From: CAZCBD01 sp964496755
GTDB lineage: Bacteria > Bacteroidota > Ignavibacteria > Ignavibacteriales > Melioribacteraceae
Direction: 5' to 3'
Assembly (NCBI GenBank): GCA_964496755.1
Contig: CAZCBD010000148.1
Coordinates: 1 to 6,883 of the forward strand
Length of the DNA stretch: 6,883 nucleotides
Position 1 is the stretch's first letter. The number at the start of each line of letters is the position of its first letter. Shown piece after piece: positions 1-6,883 of this stretch. The translations under genes and the position numbers were made by a program. A model generated the notes under the pieces. That model was not told where the DNA came from, did no database searches, and saw nothing but the letters and a program-made list of their open reading frames with translations.

Positions 1-3000
1 CTTCAACCGATTTATTGATATTTGCCATTGTTTTTTGTTTTTCGCCCGGATGGGCAAAATCTTTCATTGCAGAAACTAATTTCCTAACTCTATCAATGCC
101 GACTTGAGACTGTTCAATAGCCGAAGGAATTTCTTCGGACAAAAAATCAACATCAATCTCATCAATAAGGCTCACAATTTTTTCATATTCAATTTTGCCG
201 GAGTCTTTTATTTTTCTAATTTTATTTAAGAATGAAATAATATCGGAAAAAGAATCCTTCAGAAAACTTGTATTATCTCCGATATATTGCATGGGTGTAT
301 TTATTTCGTGAGCAATACCGGCAGCCAACTGACCAATGGATTCCATTTTTTGAGACAAAGAATCTTCATTTTCCTTTTTAATTTCTTCGGTAATATCTCT
401 AATTACAAATACAAGCCCCTTTAATTTTCCTTTTAAATCATTAATTGCGGATGAAGTAACGGAAATTATTTTTTTCTTCCCTCGCCCAATATTAATGGTA
501 AATTGTTTTTTATTATAATGTTCTCCACTTCGTTTAATGCTCACGTAAAATCTTTTTATTTGGTCTAATCCTTCATTTGAGGAGTTCCAAAATAATGTAA
601 AAAATGAACTACCTACTATCCTGCTTTGTTTCATATTAAAAATACCTTCGGCAGCTTTATTTGCAATTAAAATTTTTCCATTCAAATCCGTAGAAACAAC
701 ACATTCGGTTATGGAAGAAATTACAACACTCAATTCTTCTTTTTCCGTTGCCAATTCTTCTTTAGCTTTAATTCTGTCAATTAAGGTGGCTACCTGACCG
801 GCAACAAATTCTAAAATTCGGATATCATTTTGGTCGAAAGCGTTTTCGTTATCGTAATCTTGCACTACTATTGCGCCTATTATTTCATCATCCCGTTTAA
901 TAGGAACCCCAAGCCAAACTTTAGGAGGCTCGCCTATGCCGGCAATAGTACCAACGGCTTTTAAATCATCATAATCTTTTCTTTTCAAAAGAACGGGAAC
1001 ACGTTTCCATATCAGGTACTTGGTTAATGTCCCTTCGGCTGGTAAAACCGAATAATTATCCACTTCGTCTTGATAATAAGGAAATTCAAGTGTATCATTT
1101 TCTGGATTATAAATCGCAGCAAAAAAATTTCTTGTATCAATAATATCACTCAATTCTTTTATTATACTTTTAAAAAGAGTTTGAGCACTTTCATGTTCCC
1201 AAAGTAAATTGGAAATATTAAATAATTTTTGTTGTACCATCTCCAATTTTTTCTTTTCGGATATATCCTCTTTAATACCAAGGTAATGAGTGATTTCATC
1301 ATTCTCATTTTTAATTGGTGTAATTGTAGCATTTTCCCAATAAAGTTTATTATCTTTTCTTTTGTTTTGTAATTCACCGTTCCATTCGTAACCATGCGTA
1401 ATTCTGTTCCATAAGTTAAAATAAAAATCTTGTCCTTGTTTCCCGCTTTTCAATATTCTCGGATTTTTACCAATCACTTCCTCATAACTATAACCGCTAA
1501 GCTCGTAAAATTTCGGATTAACATATTGTATGTTGCCTTCAATATCGGTTATAACAATGGAGTTTGCGCTTTGTTCAACAGCCCTACTTAAAATTCTCAT
1601 CCTTTCCAGAACATATTTATTTTCATTTTCTATTTTTACTCTTTTTAAAAAATTAGACATTATTTCCGCAAAAATGCTGAAAATGGAAAGTATATGTTCC
1701 TTTATTTCTTTTTTATGGTCAAAAAATAAAAATCCTAAAACTCCTTTAAAATCTTCTTGAATAAAAAGAGGGGCAAGCATGTAAGAAGAAATTTTATAAT
1801 TCTTTAATACTTCATAAATCGGAGCATCCGTATTTTTTAATGACTCTACATTACTAATAAATTTTATTTCGTTGTATTTTACCAGCTTACTAATTCTGGC
1901 ATCTAATTTTACTTTATAAAAGTCATTTTTATTAAAATTAATTTTCCTTCCGTTGTAATGATAACTTTCTTTAAAATCATTTGTATTTCCTTCGGAAATT
2001 AAAGTAAAGGCATATTCGGCACCAACAAATTTCGCAATTTTTTCTAATGCCTTATTAATTTGTTCCTCAAGTTTATCTTTACTTATTTCAACAAATCCAG
2101 ATAAAATTTCCGAAATAAGAATTTCAAAACTCATTTTATAATGCAAGGTATCTTCTACATTTTTCTTTTCTGTAATATCGGTAAAGACCCCCATTACTCT
2201 AATGGGATTATTAAATTCATCGCGTCTAACTACCTTGCCCGAATCTGAAATCCATCGCACATCTCCTTTTGAAATTATTTTATATTGAGCTTCGAATTTA
2301 CTGGCTTCGCCGCTTAAATGTTTATCCAAGGCAAGCAGTGTTTCCTCTCTTGTATCCGGATGCAAATGTTTTACCCATATTTGCTTTTTTATGCATCCGT
2401 CTTTCAGTTCTTTATTTGAAAATCCAAATGCTTTTATTGCAATTTCGTTTAAATGCACAATATCATTATCACAATCCCAGTCCCAAACACCTAAATCGGC
2501 AGCTTGAGTAGCTATATCCAATCTATCTTTTTCATTAGCAATTTTATGTTCAAAGTTAACTCTTTGAATAAATTGAACTATTAACCCTGAAATTGTTTTT
2601 AAGAGTTCAACTTCTTCACGCAAAAACGGACCGGTAAAAATCTTAGGTTTTTCCGTTAAATAACCTACTACTATTTTGCCTTTTATTTTTCCATTTACAA
2701 TAAGATTTTCAAATATTTTATAAGGCGTATCTTTATAATTTGCACTTTCAACTGAGATATCTTTATAGGTAATTTTTACATATGTGTTAGCAGGAAATTT
2801 GAATGACCAAGGAATAATCAATATTAATTCTTGTAACATTTTAGAGATAGAGTAATTATATTGACCTAAAATATCCGTAATGCTGTAAATTGCTCGTAGT
2901 TCCCGCAAACGTTCACCAAGTTTTTGCTTCTGATTATTTATAATTGCCAAAAAGTCTTTTTCAAAAATTATTTTCTCAAATGCTAATATCAACTCCTTTT

Positions 3001-3652
3001 TATTTAAATAAAACCCAAAAAATCTAATTTGAGATTCAGCAACTTTTTTAACAAAAGAAAAGGGTGAATTAACTTTTTTTTCTTTTAATACTGACGGCAG
3101 AACTATTTTTTTTAATTCCGTTTCTAATAATTCTGTTGACGCATCAACAAAATTTTCAAATATTTCATTCAATAATGCTTTATTGCTTTTTAGTACTAAA
3201 TCCACACTACCTTTAGTTGAACATATTTCGCATTTAAAATATTTGAGATCAAAGTTTTTTTCATAAAATTTTAATAAGGCTTTATTATTCTCAGCTTCTT
3301 CTATCATATTTTTAATCAGATCGTATAAACCTGAACTTCCGGTGTTAAACGAAATTATTAAGCCTAATGAATTTTTTTTAAATTCATTTTCATGAATTTT
3401 CGATTTTAATACAAACAAAACAGGATAAGTTTCATCGGGAAAAAGATTTGAATCAAACATTTCGAATAATTTTTGATTAACTTCATCAATTACTAAAATA
3501 AGCATGTCGGAATTACTTTTAATTTCCTCTTGTTTTTCAAAAACATTCAAACTTTCTAATTCAATTTGAAATTCGGAATAGCCCCTAATTTTCCTTAAAA
3601 ATATTTCAATATCATTATCACTTGTAAAATCAACAACTTTTAAAGTTTTCAT
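1..3652 (-). CDS. Multi-sensor PAS/GAF histidine kinase, C-terminus cut off by the window edge
   Basis: Translating from the ATG at 3652 gives 1217 codons with no stop to base 1, so the gene is partial at its 3' end. Approximate order: receiver-like fold 1-125; helical linker with C141-x-x-C144, 126-245; weak GAF-like 250-375; PAS 383-496 (WDWD at 390-393, ending GVFTDITEKK); GAF 506-670; PAS 683-800 (AVEQSANSIVITD, ending GIKEDISEKK); GAF 810-965; PAS 970-1095; then the dimerisation domain with H-box GQLAAGIAHEINTPMQYIGD, phospho-acceptor His1115. The later RVRKLVSAMKDFAHPG is its second helix. The N, G1 and G2 boxes of the ATPase must lie off the left edge. No signal peptide or membrane segment is seen, so the protein is probably cytoplasmic and would sense soluble ligands, redox state or partners. 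The start is fixed by an in-frame TGA ten codons upstream; GGGG sits 2 bases before the ATG. It should autophosphorylate and pass phosphate to an unseen regulator. Kinase class is sure; ligands are unknown. Confidence 0.93.
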   Translation of the reverse strand, partial: MKTLKVVDFTSDNDIEIFLRKIRGYSEFQIELESLNVFEKQEEIKSNSDMLILVIDEVNQKLFEMFDSNLFPDETYPVLFVLKSKIHENEFKKNSLGLIISFNTGSSGLYDLIKNMIEEAENNKALLKFYEKNFDLKYFKCEICSTKGSVDLVLKSNKALLNEIFENFVDASTELLETELKKIVLPSVLKEKKVNSPFSFVKKVAESQIRFFGFYLNKKELILAFEKIIFEKDFLAIINNQKQKLGERLRELRAIYSITDILGQYNYSISKMLQELILIIPWSFKFPANTYVKITYKDISVESANYKDTPYKIFENLIVNGKIKGKIVVGYLTEKPKIFTGPFLREEVELLKTISGLIVQFIQRVNFEHKIANEKDRLDIATQAADLGVWDWDCDNDIVHLNEIAIKAFGFSNKELKDGCIKKQIWVKHLHPDTREETLLALDKHLSGEASKFEAQYKIISKGDVRWISDSGKVVRRDEFNNPIRVMGVFTDITEKKNVEDTLHYKMSFEILISEILSGFVEISKDKLEEQINKALEKIAKFVGAEYAFTLISEGNTNDFKESYHYNGRKINFNKNDFYKVKLDARISKLVKYNEIKFISNVESLKNTDAPIYEVLKNYKISSYMLAPLFIQEDFKGVLGFLFFDHKKEIKEHILSIFSIFAEIMSNFLKRVKIENENKYVLERMRILSRAVEQSANSIVITDIEGNIQYVNPKFYELSGYSYEEVIGKNPRILKSGKQGQDFYFNLWNRITHGYEWNGELQNKRKDNKLYWENATITPIKNENDEITHYLGIKEDISEKKKLEMVQQKLFNISNLLWEHESAQTLFKSIIKELSDIIDTRNFFAAIYNPENDTLEFPYYQDEVDNYSVLPAEGTLTKYLIWKRVPVLLKRKDYDDLKAVGTIAGIGEPPKVWLGVPIKRDDEIIGAIVVQDYDNENAFDQNDIRILEFVAGQVATLIDRIKAKEELATEKEELSVVISSITECVVSTDLNGKILIANKAAEGIFNMKQSRIVGSSFFTLFWNSSNEGLDQIKRFYVSIKRSGEHYNKKQFTINIGRGKKKIISVTSSAINDLKGKLKGLVFVIRDITEEIKKENEDSLSQKMESIGQLAAGIAHEINTPMQYIGDNTSFLKDSFSDIISFLNKIRKIKDSGKIEYEKIVSLIDEIDVDFLSEEIPSAIEQSQVGIDRVRKLVSAMKDFAHPGEKQKTMANINKSVE

Positions 3653-3732
3653 ATCCCCAAAATATTTATTTATAATAGCTCATTATCGGATAGCGGTAGT
3701 AAAGATTTATATAATTATTTTAAAATAAAAAA
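3653..3732 (-). promoter_or_regulatory. Leader/promoter region of the kinase gene (no confident promoter boxes)
   Basis: This 80-base AT-rich gap lies between the terminator of the upstream peptidase gene and the kinase ATG. Because transcription from upstream should stop at that terminator, a promoter is expected here. A TATTAT at 3672-3677 (minus strand) could be a -10 box, but no -35 box stands at normal spacing and the leader would be very short. The Bacteroidota-type TAnnTTTG box is not cleanly present either. The region's role is inferred from position only. Confidence 0.25.
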
Positions 3733-3750
3733 AACCTCCCGAAGGAGGTT
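3733..3750 (-). terminator. Intrinsic terminator with UUCG loop, ending the peptidase transcript
   Basis: Read on the minus strand, AACCTCC and GGAGGTT form a perfect 7-base-pair stem closed by a TTCG tetraloop of the very stable C(UUCG)G class. A run of T residues interrupted by one A follows at once (minus strand, to about 3722). It begins 21 bases after the peptidase stop codon (3772-3774). The T-run lies only on the minus-strand side, so it is directional and should insulate the kinase gene from read-through. Confidence 0.92.
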
Positions 3751-3771
3751 AAATTATTATCTAATATTAAT

Positions 3772-5400
3772 TTACATTTCTCTTGCAAAGAAAGCCCAAA
3801 ATAAATCACCTAGTTCCCACCATTTTGATTCGGCAGCCCTAGCCATTTTATCGGTATAATTTGTTAAGTATTTTTTAGCTTTTTCTTTCCCGTTTTCTTC
3901 TTTTAATAATTTGCTTACCGTAGTTTCAAGATTAGGTAAATCTGCAAATTCCATTTCTTCAATTGTTTTTATATTACCGTTTATATGCTCTTTGGTTTTT
4001 CCCCATTCAACTGTAGCCAATCTATTTGCGCGTTTGAAGGCCCAACAAGCAGAATCCATTCTAAATCTTTTTTGCGCACAAAAATTAAAACTTTCAGGTA
4101 ATTTTGTAACACCTGCAAATATAGGTATTCTGGGACTATGTGCAGGATTATCAAAAGCAAACCATGCAATACCCCCAACTTCATCGGGCAACCAATCACG
4201 CAACTGCACAACTTGTGAATAAGAACATCTTGCAACGGGTATGGTTCTTTGATATTCTACCGTACCGGGTTTTACTGTGTTTAACAATCTAATTAATTTT
4301 CTATTCATCCAAGGATTGGCCAATCGGCTTTTTACTAATTCGCCAACTTCTTCATCAAAATCTTTTTTGTGATATCCTTTTCTTCTGTTTTTTGGAACTA
4401 ATAAATTCTTTGTCATATCGTATTCCGTTCCTTCATAAGCATTTCTGTATAAAGCAAAAACATCTTGCAAGGATAATTTCTTTTCCGGTTTTACTGAAAA
4501 AGGTAATTCTTCCGCGTCAATTTTAAGATTCAACGAAGGCGCCACGGTACTTAAAACAAAATAGTCTCTAATCGAAAAGGGTGTTCTTCCGCTGTAAGCT
4601 TTCCAAAAAGAAAATTCGCCATCTTTTTCTGGATCATAAAATTTCATTTCTTTTGCTAAAGAAATCACATTATCCGAAGCCATAAAATAATCAGGATTAT
4701 TTAAATCAATTTTCCCGATACGACTTCTATTTGCCGATATACCGACATGATCATCCGGAATTCTTTGGGCAGCCCAAACAGCACTAACATAAAGTGAACC
4801 GGCACCAAATATTTCGAATTGCCAAATTTCATTTTTATCGGCAACATTTAAACATTCACCTGCATCGCCATATCCGTATTTTACAGCTAAATCGCCCATT
4901 AACTTTATTGCTTCTCTGGCAGTAGTACATCTTTCCAAAGCAATTGCCTGAAGATTTTCAATTCGGAACAAACCTTTTTTATTCCTCAATTCTCTTTTCC
5001 CGCCAATTGTAGTTTCACCCATAGCAAGTTGTTTTTCATTCAAACACGGATAAGCCACATTAACAAATGAATAGGTTTCGCTAACTTCCGGAATTTCTCC
5101 CTTTAACTCCGTATCAGCCAAATCCCAAGGAGTTTCCGTGTGCAACAATCCCCAGTATATTTTTCTTGTAGTAGGTTTTTCAAATTTCTGATGAGGTTTT
5201 ATATTAACCCATGTTCTATAATTTGCATCACAAGTTTGGCAAACAATTACAGAACCATCTTGAGTTGCTTTTTTACCTACCGCAATGCTTGTACATGAAG
5301 CCTGTTCATCAGAAAACTCTGCATATTTATCTTCAAACTGTGCAAACAGTATGTTGATAAGTAAAACAAAAAACGCTAATGTCGAGATATATTTTCTCAT
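3772..5400 (-). CDS. Exported C69-family dipeptidase (Ntn-hydrolase)
   Basis: The 542-residue product fits Peptidase_C69, cysteine peptidases of the N-terminal-nucleophile fold that cleave dipeptides and short peptides. Residues 1-20 form a signal peptide (hydrophobic core LAFFVLLINILFA). A prosegment of about 15 residues follows, then Cys36 in SCTSIAVGKKATQDGS, the expected nucleophile once the prosegment is removed by self-cleavage. Other family blocks are NEKQLAMGETTIGGKREL (121-138), GECLNVADKNEIWQFE (181-196) and AQRIPDDHVGISANRSRIG (211-229), with Asn224 in the conserved AN pair. It is longer than cytoplasmic PepD proteins (about 470 residues), partly because of the leader. The product probably acts in the periplasm or outside the cell. 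The ATG is supported by the signal peptide, a GGGGGAG site just upstream (5403-5409) and an in-frame TAA about 12 codons before it. It follows the permease gene by 76 bases. The exact substrate is not predictable. Confidence 0.93.
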   Translation of the reverse strand: MRKYISTLAFFVLLINILFAQFEDKYAEFSDEQASCTSIAVGKKATQDGSVIVCQTCDANYRTWVNIKPHQKFEKPTTRKIYWGLLHTETPWDLADTELKGEIPEVSETYSFVNVAYPCLNEKQLAMGETTIGGKRELRNKKGLFRIENLQAIALERCTTAREAIKLMGDLAVKYGYGDAGECLNVADKNEIWQFEIFGAGSLYVSAVWAAQRIPDDHVGISANRSRIGKIDLNNPDYFMASDNVISLAKEMKFYDPEKDGEFSFWKAYSGRTPFSIRDYFVLSTVAPSLNLKIDAEELPFSVKPEKKLSLQDVFALYRNAYEGTEYDMTKNLLVPKNRRKGYHKKDFDEEVGELVKSRLANPWMNRKLIRLLNTVKPGTVEYQRTIPVARCSYSQVVQLRDWLPDEVGGIAWFAFDNPAHSPRIPIFAGVTKLPESFNFCAQKRFRMDSACWAFKRANRLATVEWGKTKEHINGNIKTIEEMEFADLPNLETTVSKLLKEENGKEKAKKYLTNYTDKMARAAESKWWELGDLFWAFFAREM

Positions 5401-5402
5401 CT

Positions 5403-5409
5403 CTCCCCC
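5403..5409 (-). promoter_or_regulatory. Ribosome binding site of the peptidase gene
   Basis: GGGGGAG on the minus strand lies 2 bases before the ATG at 5400. The spacing is shorter than usual, but the kinase gene also carries a G-run 2 bases before its ATG. No other in-frame ATG is near (the next Met is residue 128), so the site supports this start. Confidence 0.6.
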
Positions 5410-5476
5410 GAATATTTTTTTAAGAATGTTTTATTTTATACGATTACAACTTAAAAATTTCATAAGTAAAATTTAT

Positions 5477-6778
5477 TTAAAGTATAAGTGACAAAATGGC
5501 AAGTATATCAATTATAATCAACATAACGGAAACCTCTTCTTTTTTACCGGTTATTAATTTTATAAATGTCCAACTCAAAAATCCCAAAATAATTCCTTGA
5601 GTAATTGAATATGTAAGTGGAATTAAAATTAAAGTTAAAAAAGCGGGAATAGCATCATCAAATTTTTCCCAATTAATTTTAGCAACCGGTTTCATCATAA
5701 ACACACCAACCAAAACAAGAGCTGTTGCTGTTGCAATGGAAGGAATCATCGATAGAATCGGAGAAAAAAACATAAAAGGTAAAAATAAGATTCCGGCTAC
5801 AACTGCTGTAAACCCGCTTCTACCCCCCTCTTCGATCCCTGTAGCCGATTCAATGTAACTTGTACCCGAACTTGTACCAAACAATCCTGATATTGTTGTT
5901 GAAACTGCATCAACAATTAAAGATTCTTTAATATTTCTGGGATCGCCGTTTTCATCTTTTAATTCACCTGCTTCGGCCACACCAACAAATGTTGATAAAG
6001 AAGCAAACATATCGGTAAAAAGAAAAGCAAAAATAACCGGAAACATTGCCATTGATAATGAACCAATTAAATCGAGTTTAAATATTAAAGAAAAATCAGG
6101 CATATCGAAAAACCCTTTCCACATTAATAATTTTTCCGTGCCATAAACCCTTCCAATTGGAATTGTTATTAATGTTGTTATAACTATGCCCAATATTAAT
6201 GCACCTTTAATTCGCTTCACCACAAAGATGGCGGTAATAAACAAACCGATTAAAAACGTTAAGGTGGTAATATTCAATCCACCAAAAGAAATTAAAGTTG
6301 CAGGATTATCCACAATAAAACCGGCATTCACAAAACCGATTAGAGTAATAAAAAAACCGATTCCTGCTGAAACGGCAAATCTGATTTGCTGAGGAATAGC
6401 CTGCACAATTTTAGTACGAATATTGAAAATAGAAAGCAAAAGAAAAATAATTCCCGACCAAAACACTGCTCCAAGTGCTGTTTCCCAGGGTATTTTCATT
6501 CCTAATACAACAGAAAAAGCAAAAAAAGTATTTAAGCCCATTCCGGGCGCCAAAACTATCGGATTTTTAGCATATATACCCATCATAATACTACTGAAAG
6601 CACTTACCAATACTGTTGCAGTTAATACTGCATTAAAAGGCATTCCGGTTTCACTTAGAATTCCCGGATTTACAATTATAATATACATTGTAGCTAAAAA
6701 CGTAGTTATTCCTGCAATTATTTCGGTTTTATAATTTGTTTTCAGCTTTTCAAACTCAAAATAATTTTTCATTTTCAT
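5477..6778 (-). CDS. NCS2-family purine permease, AzgA/PbuG type
   Basis: The 433-residue, very hydrophobic protein has the length and motifs of AzgA-type permeases, which import adenine, guanine or hypoxanthine, usually by proton symport. Visible blocks are GITTFLATMYIIIVNPGIL (23-41), APGMGLNTFFAF (77-88), the TM8 motif FTDMFASLSTFVGVAEAG (254-271), and GTSSGTSYIESATGIEEGGR (301-320), the TM10 substrate region. A charged loop KDENGDPRNIKES (274-286) separates the last two. Asn83, Asp256 and Glu310 match positions that I recall as important in fungal AzgA. The second Asp of the usual TM8 D-x-x-D motif is Ala259 here, which may shift specificity or affinity. There are probably 12-14 membrane segments. 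The start is ambiguous: a second ATG at 6772 stands at better distance from the AAGAG site than the first at 6778, giving 431 residues. It is probably the first gene of a unit with the peptidase. Family is sure; the exact base carried is not. Confidence 0.94.
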   Translation of the reverse strand: MKMKNYFEFEKLKTNYKTEIIAGITTFLATMYIIIVNPGILSETGMPFNAVLTATVLVSAFSSIMMGIYAKNPIVLAPGMGLNTFFAFSVVLGMKIPWETALGAVFWSGIIFLLLSIFNIRTKIVQAIPQQIRFAVSAGIGFFITLIGFVNAGFIVDNPATLISFGGLNITTLTFLIGLFITAIFVVKRIKGALILGIVITTLITIPIGRVYGTEKLLMWKGFFDMPDFSLIFKLDLIGSLSMAMFPVIFAFLFTDMFASLSTFVGVAEAGELKDENGDPRNIKESLIVDAVSTTISGLFGTSSGTSYIESATGIEEGGRSGFTAVVAGILFLPFMFFSPILSMIPSIATATALVLVGVFMMKPVAKINWEKFDDAIPAFLTLILIPLTYSITQGIILGFLSWTFIKLITGKKEEVSVMLIIIDILAILSLIL

Positions 6779-6783
6779 CTCTT
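6779..6783 (-). promoter_or_regulatory. Ribosome binding site that bears on the permease start
   Basis: AAGAG on the minus strand directly abuts the ATG at 6778 but stands 6 bases before the in-frame ATG at 6770-6772. Normal spacing favours the second ATG, so the protein may begin MKNYFEFEKL rather than MKMKNYFEFE. Only two residues differ. Confidence 0.45.
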
Positions 6784-6840
6784 ACATTTTAACTTTTATT
6801 TTTTTAAGGTTAAATATTTTAATTGTAGTATAGTTAATAA
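6784..6840 (-). promoter_or_regulatory. Leader/promoter region of the permease gene (no confident boxes)
   Basis: This very AT-rich stretch lies between a terminator hairpin and the permease start, so a promoter is expected here by position. TATACT at 6828-6833 (minus strand) is a possible -10 box, but its -35 region would fall in the T-run of the terminator. I see no purine-riboswitch aptamer: the leader is too short and lacks paired stems. Confidence 0.25.
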
Positions 6841-6865
6841 AAAAGGTCGTCTGAAACGACCTTTT
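6841..6865 (-). terminator. Intrinsic terminator, probably of a minus-strand gene beyond the right edge
   Basis: AAAAGGTCGT (6841-6850) and ACGACCTTTT (6856-6865) pair perfectly around a 5-base loop. The GC-rich core is GGTCGT/ACGACC. On the minus strand the stem is followed by TTTTTTATTAA, a good T-run; on the plus strand it is followed by TTTTCTAATTT, which is weaker. It could work both ways, but minus is favoured. Possible stop codons for the unseen gene on the minus strand are TAA at 6871-6873 or TAG at 6866-6868. It separates that gene from the permease. Confidence 0.85.
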
Positions 6866-6883
6866 CTAATTTACAAAAAATAT

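Noticed and set aside
1162..1395. Minus-strand frame of 77 codons.
   Set aside because: It is an out-of-frame shadow of the second PAS domain of the kinase, whose frame is intact across the region.
1530..1760. Open plus-strand frame of 76 codons inside the kinase gene; similar short frames lie at 2269-2511, 3911-4222, 6186-6392 and 6423-6734.
   Set aside because: They overlap strongly supported minus-strand genes, show no recognisable motif and have low-complexity or antisense-like composition.
3137..3208. Kinase residues 149-172 resemble an ATPase N-box (pattern L-L-N-E-I-F-E-N-F-V-D-A-S), hinting at a second catalytic domain.
   Set aside because: No DxGxG or later G-box follows, and the next residues are charged helices; the match is likely chance.
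3741..3750. A perfect GGAGG ribosome-binding-like motif on the plus strand.
   Set aside because: It is one arm of the terminator hairpin, and no plus-strand gene follows; the peptidase coding frame occupies the opposite strand.
6779..6840. Possible purine riboswitch ahead of the permease.
   Set aside because: The leader is only about 60 bases, lacks the three-stem layout and conserved loops, and is nearly pure A/T.

Overview
The window is AT-rich DNA, by eye roughly one third GC or less, and densely coded on the minus strand. It holds three protein genes, two clear hairpin terminators and no RNA gene, mobile element or CRISPR array that I can see. The protein types fit the Bacteroidota/Ignavibacteriota-like (FCB) part of the tree: a secreted C69 peptidase, a Na/H-independent-looking AzgA-type purine permease and a very large cytoplasmic PAS/GAF kinase. 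Lineage is inferred from style only and is not certain.

Layout, left to right in window coordinates (all genes read right to left). Bases 1-3652 are one uninterrupted reading frame of more than 1217 codons. It is the N-terminal and central part of a soluble multi-sensor histidine kinase whose ATPase domain lies beyond the left edge. Bases 3653-3771 are intergenic and contain a UUCG-loop intrinsic terminator (3733-3750) for the next gene. Bases 3772-5400 encode an exported C69-family dipeptidase. Bases 5477-6778 encode an NCS2 (AzgA/PbuG-type) purine permease. Bases 6779-6883 hold the permease leader and a second terminator hairpin (6841-6865), which probably ends a minus-strand gene beyond the right edge.

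How it works together: permease and peptidase are 76 bases apart with no terminator between them, and a strong one follows the peptidase. They could be one transcription unit for scavenging nucleobases and peptides. The kinase lies downstream of that terminator and probably has its own promoter. Its cognate response regulator is not visible, so no link to the other two genes can be shown.

Nothing here amounts to a new defence or mobile system. The points most worth a second look are the alternating GAF/PAS architecture and degenerate receiver-like N-terminus of the kinase, and an Asp-to-Ala change in the substrate-site motif of the permease.
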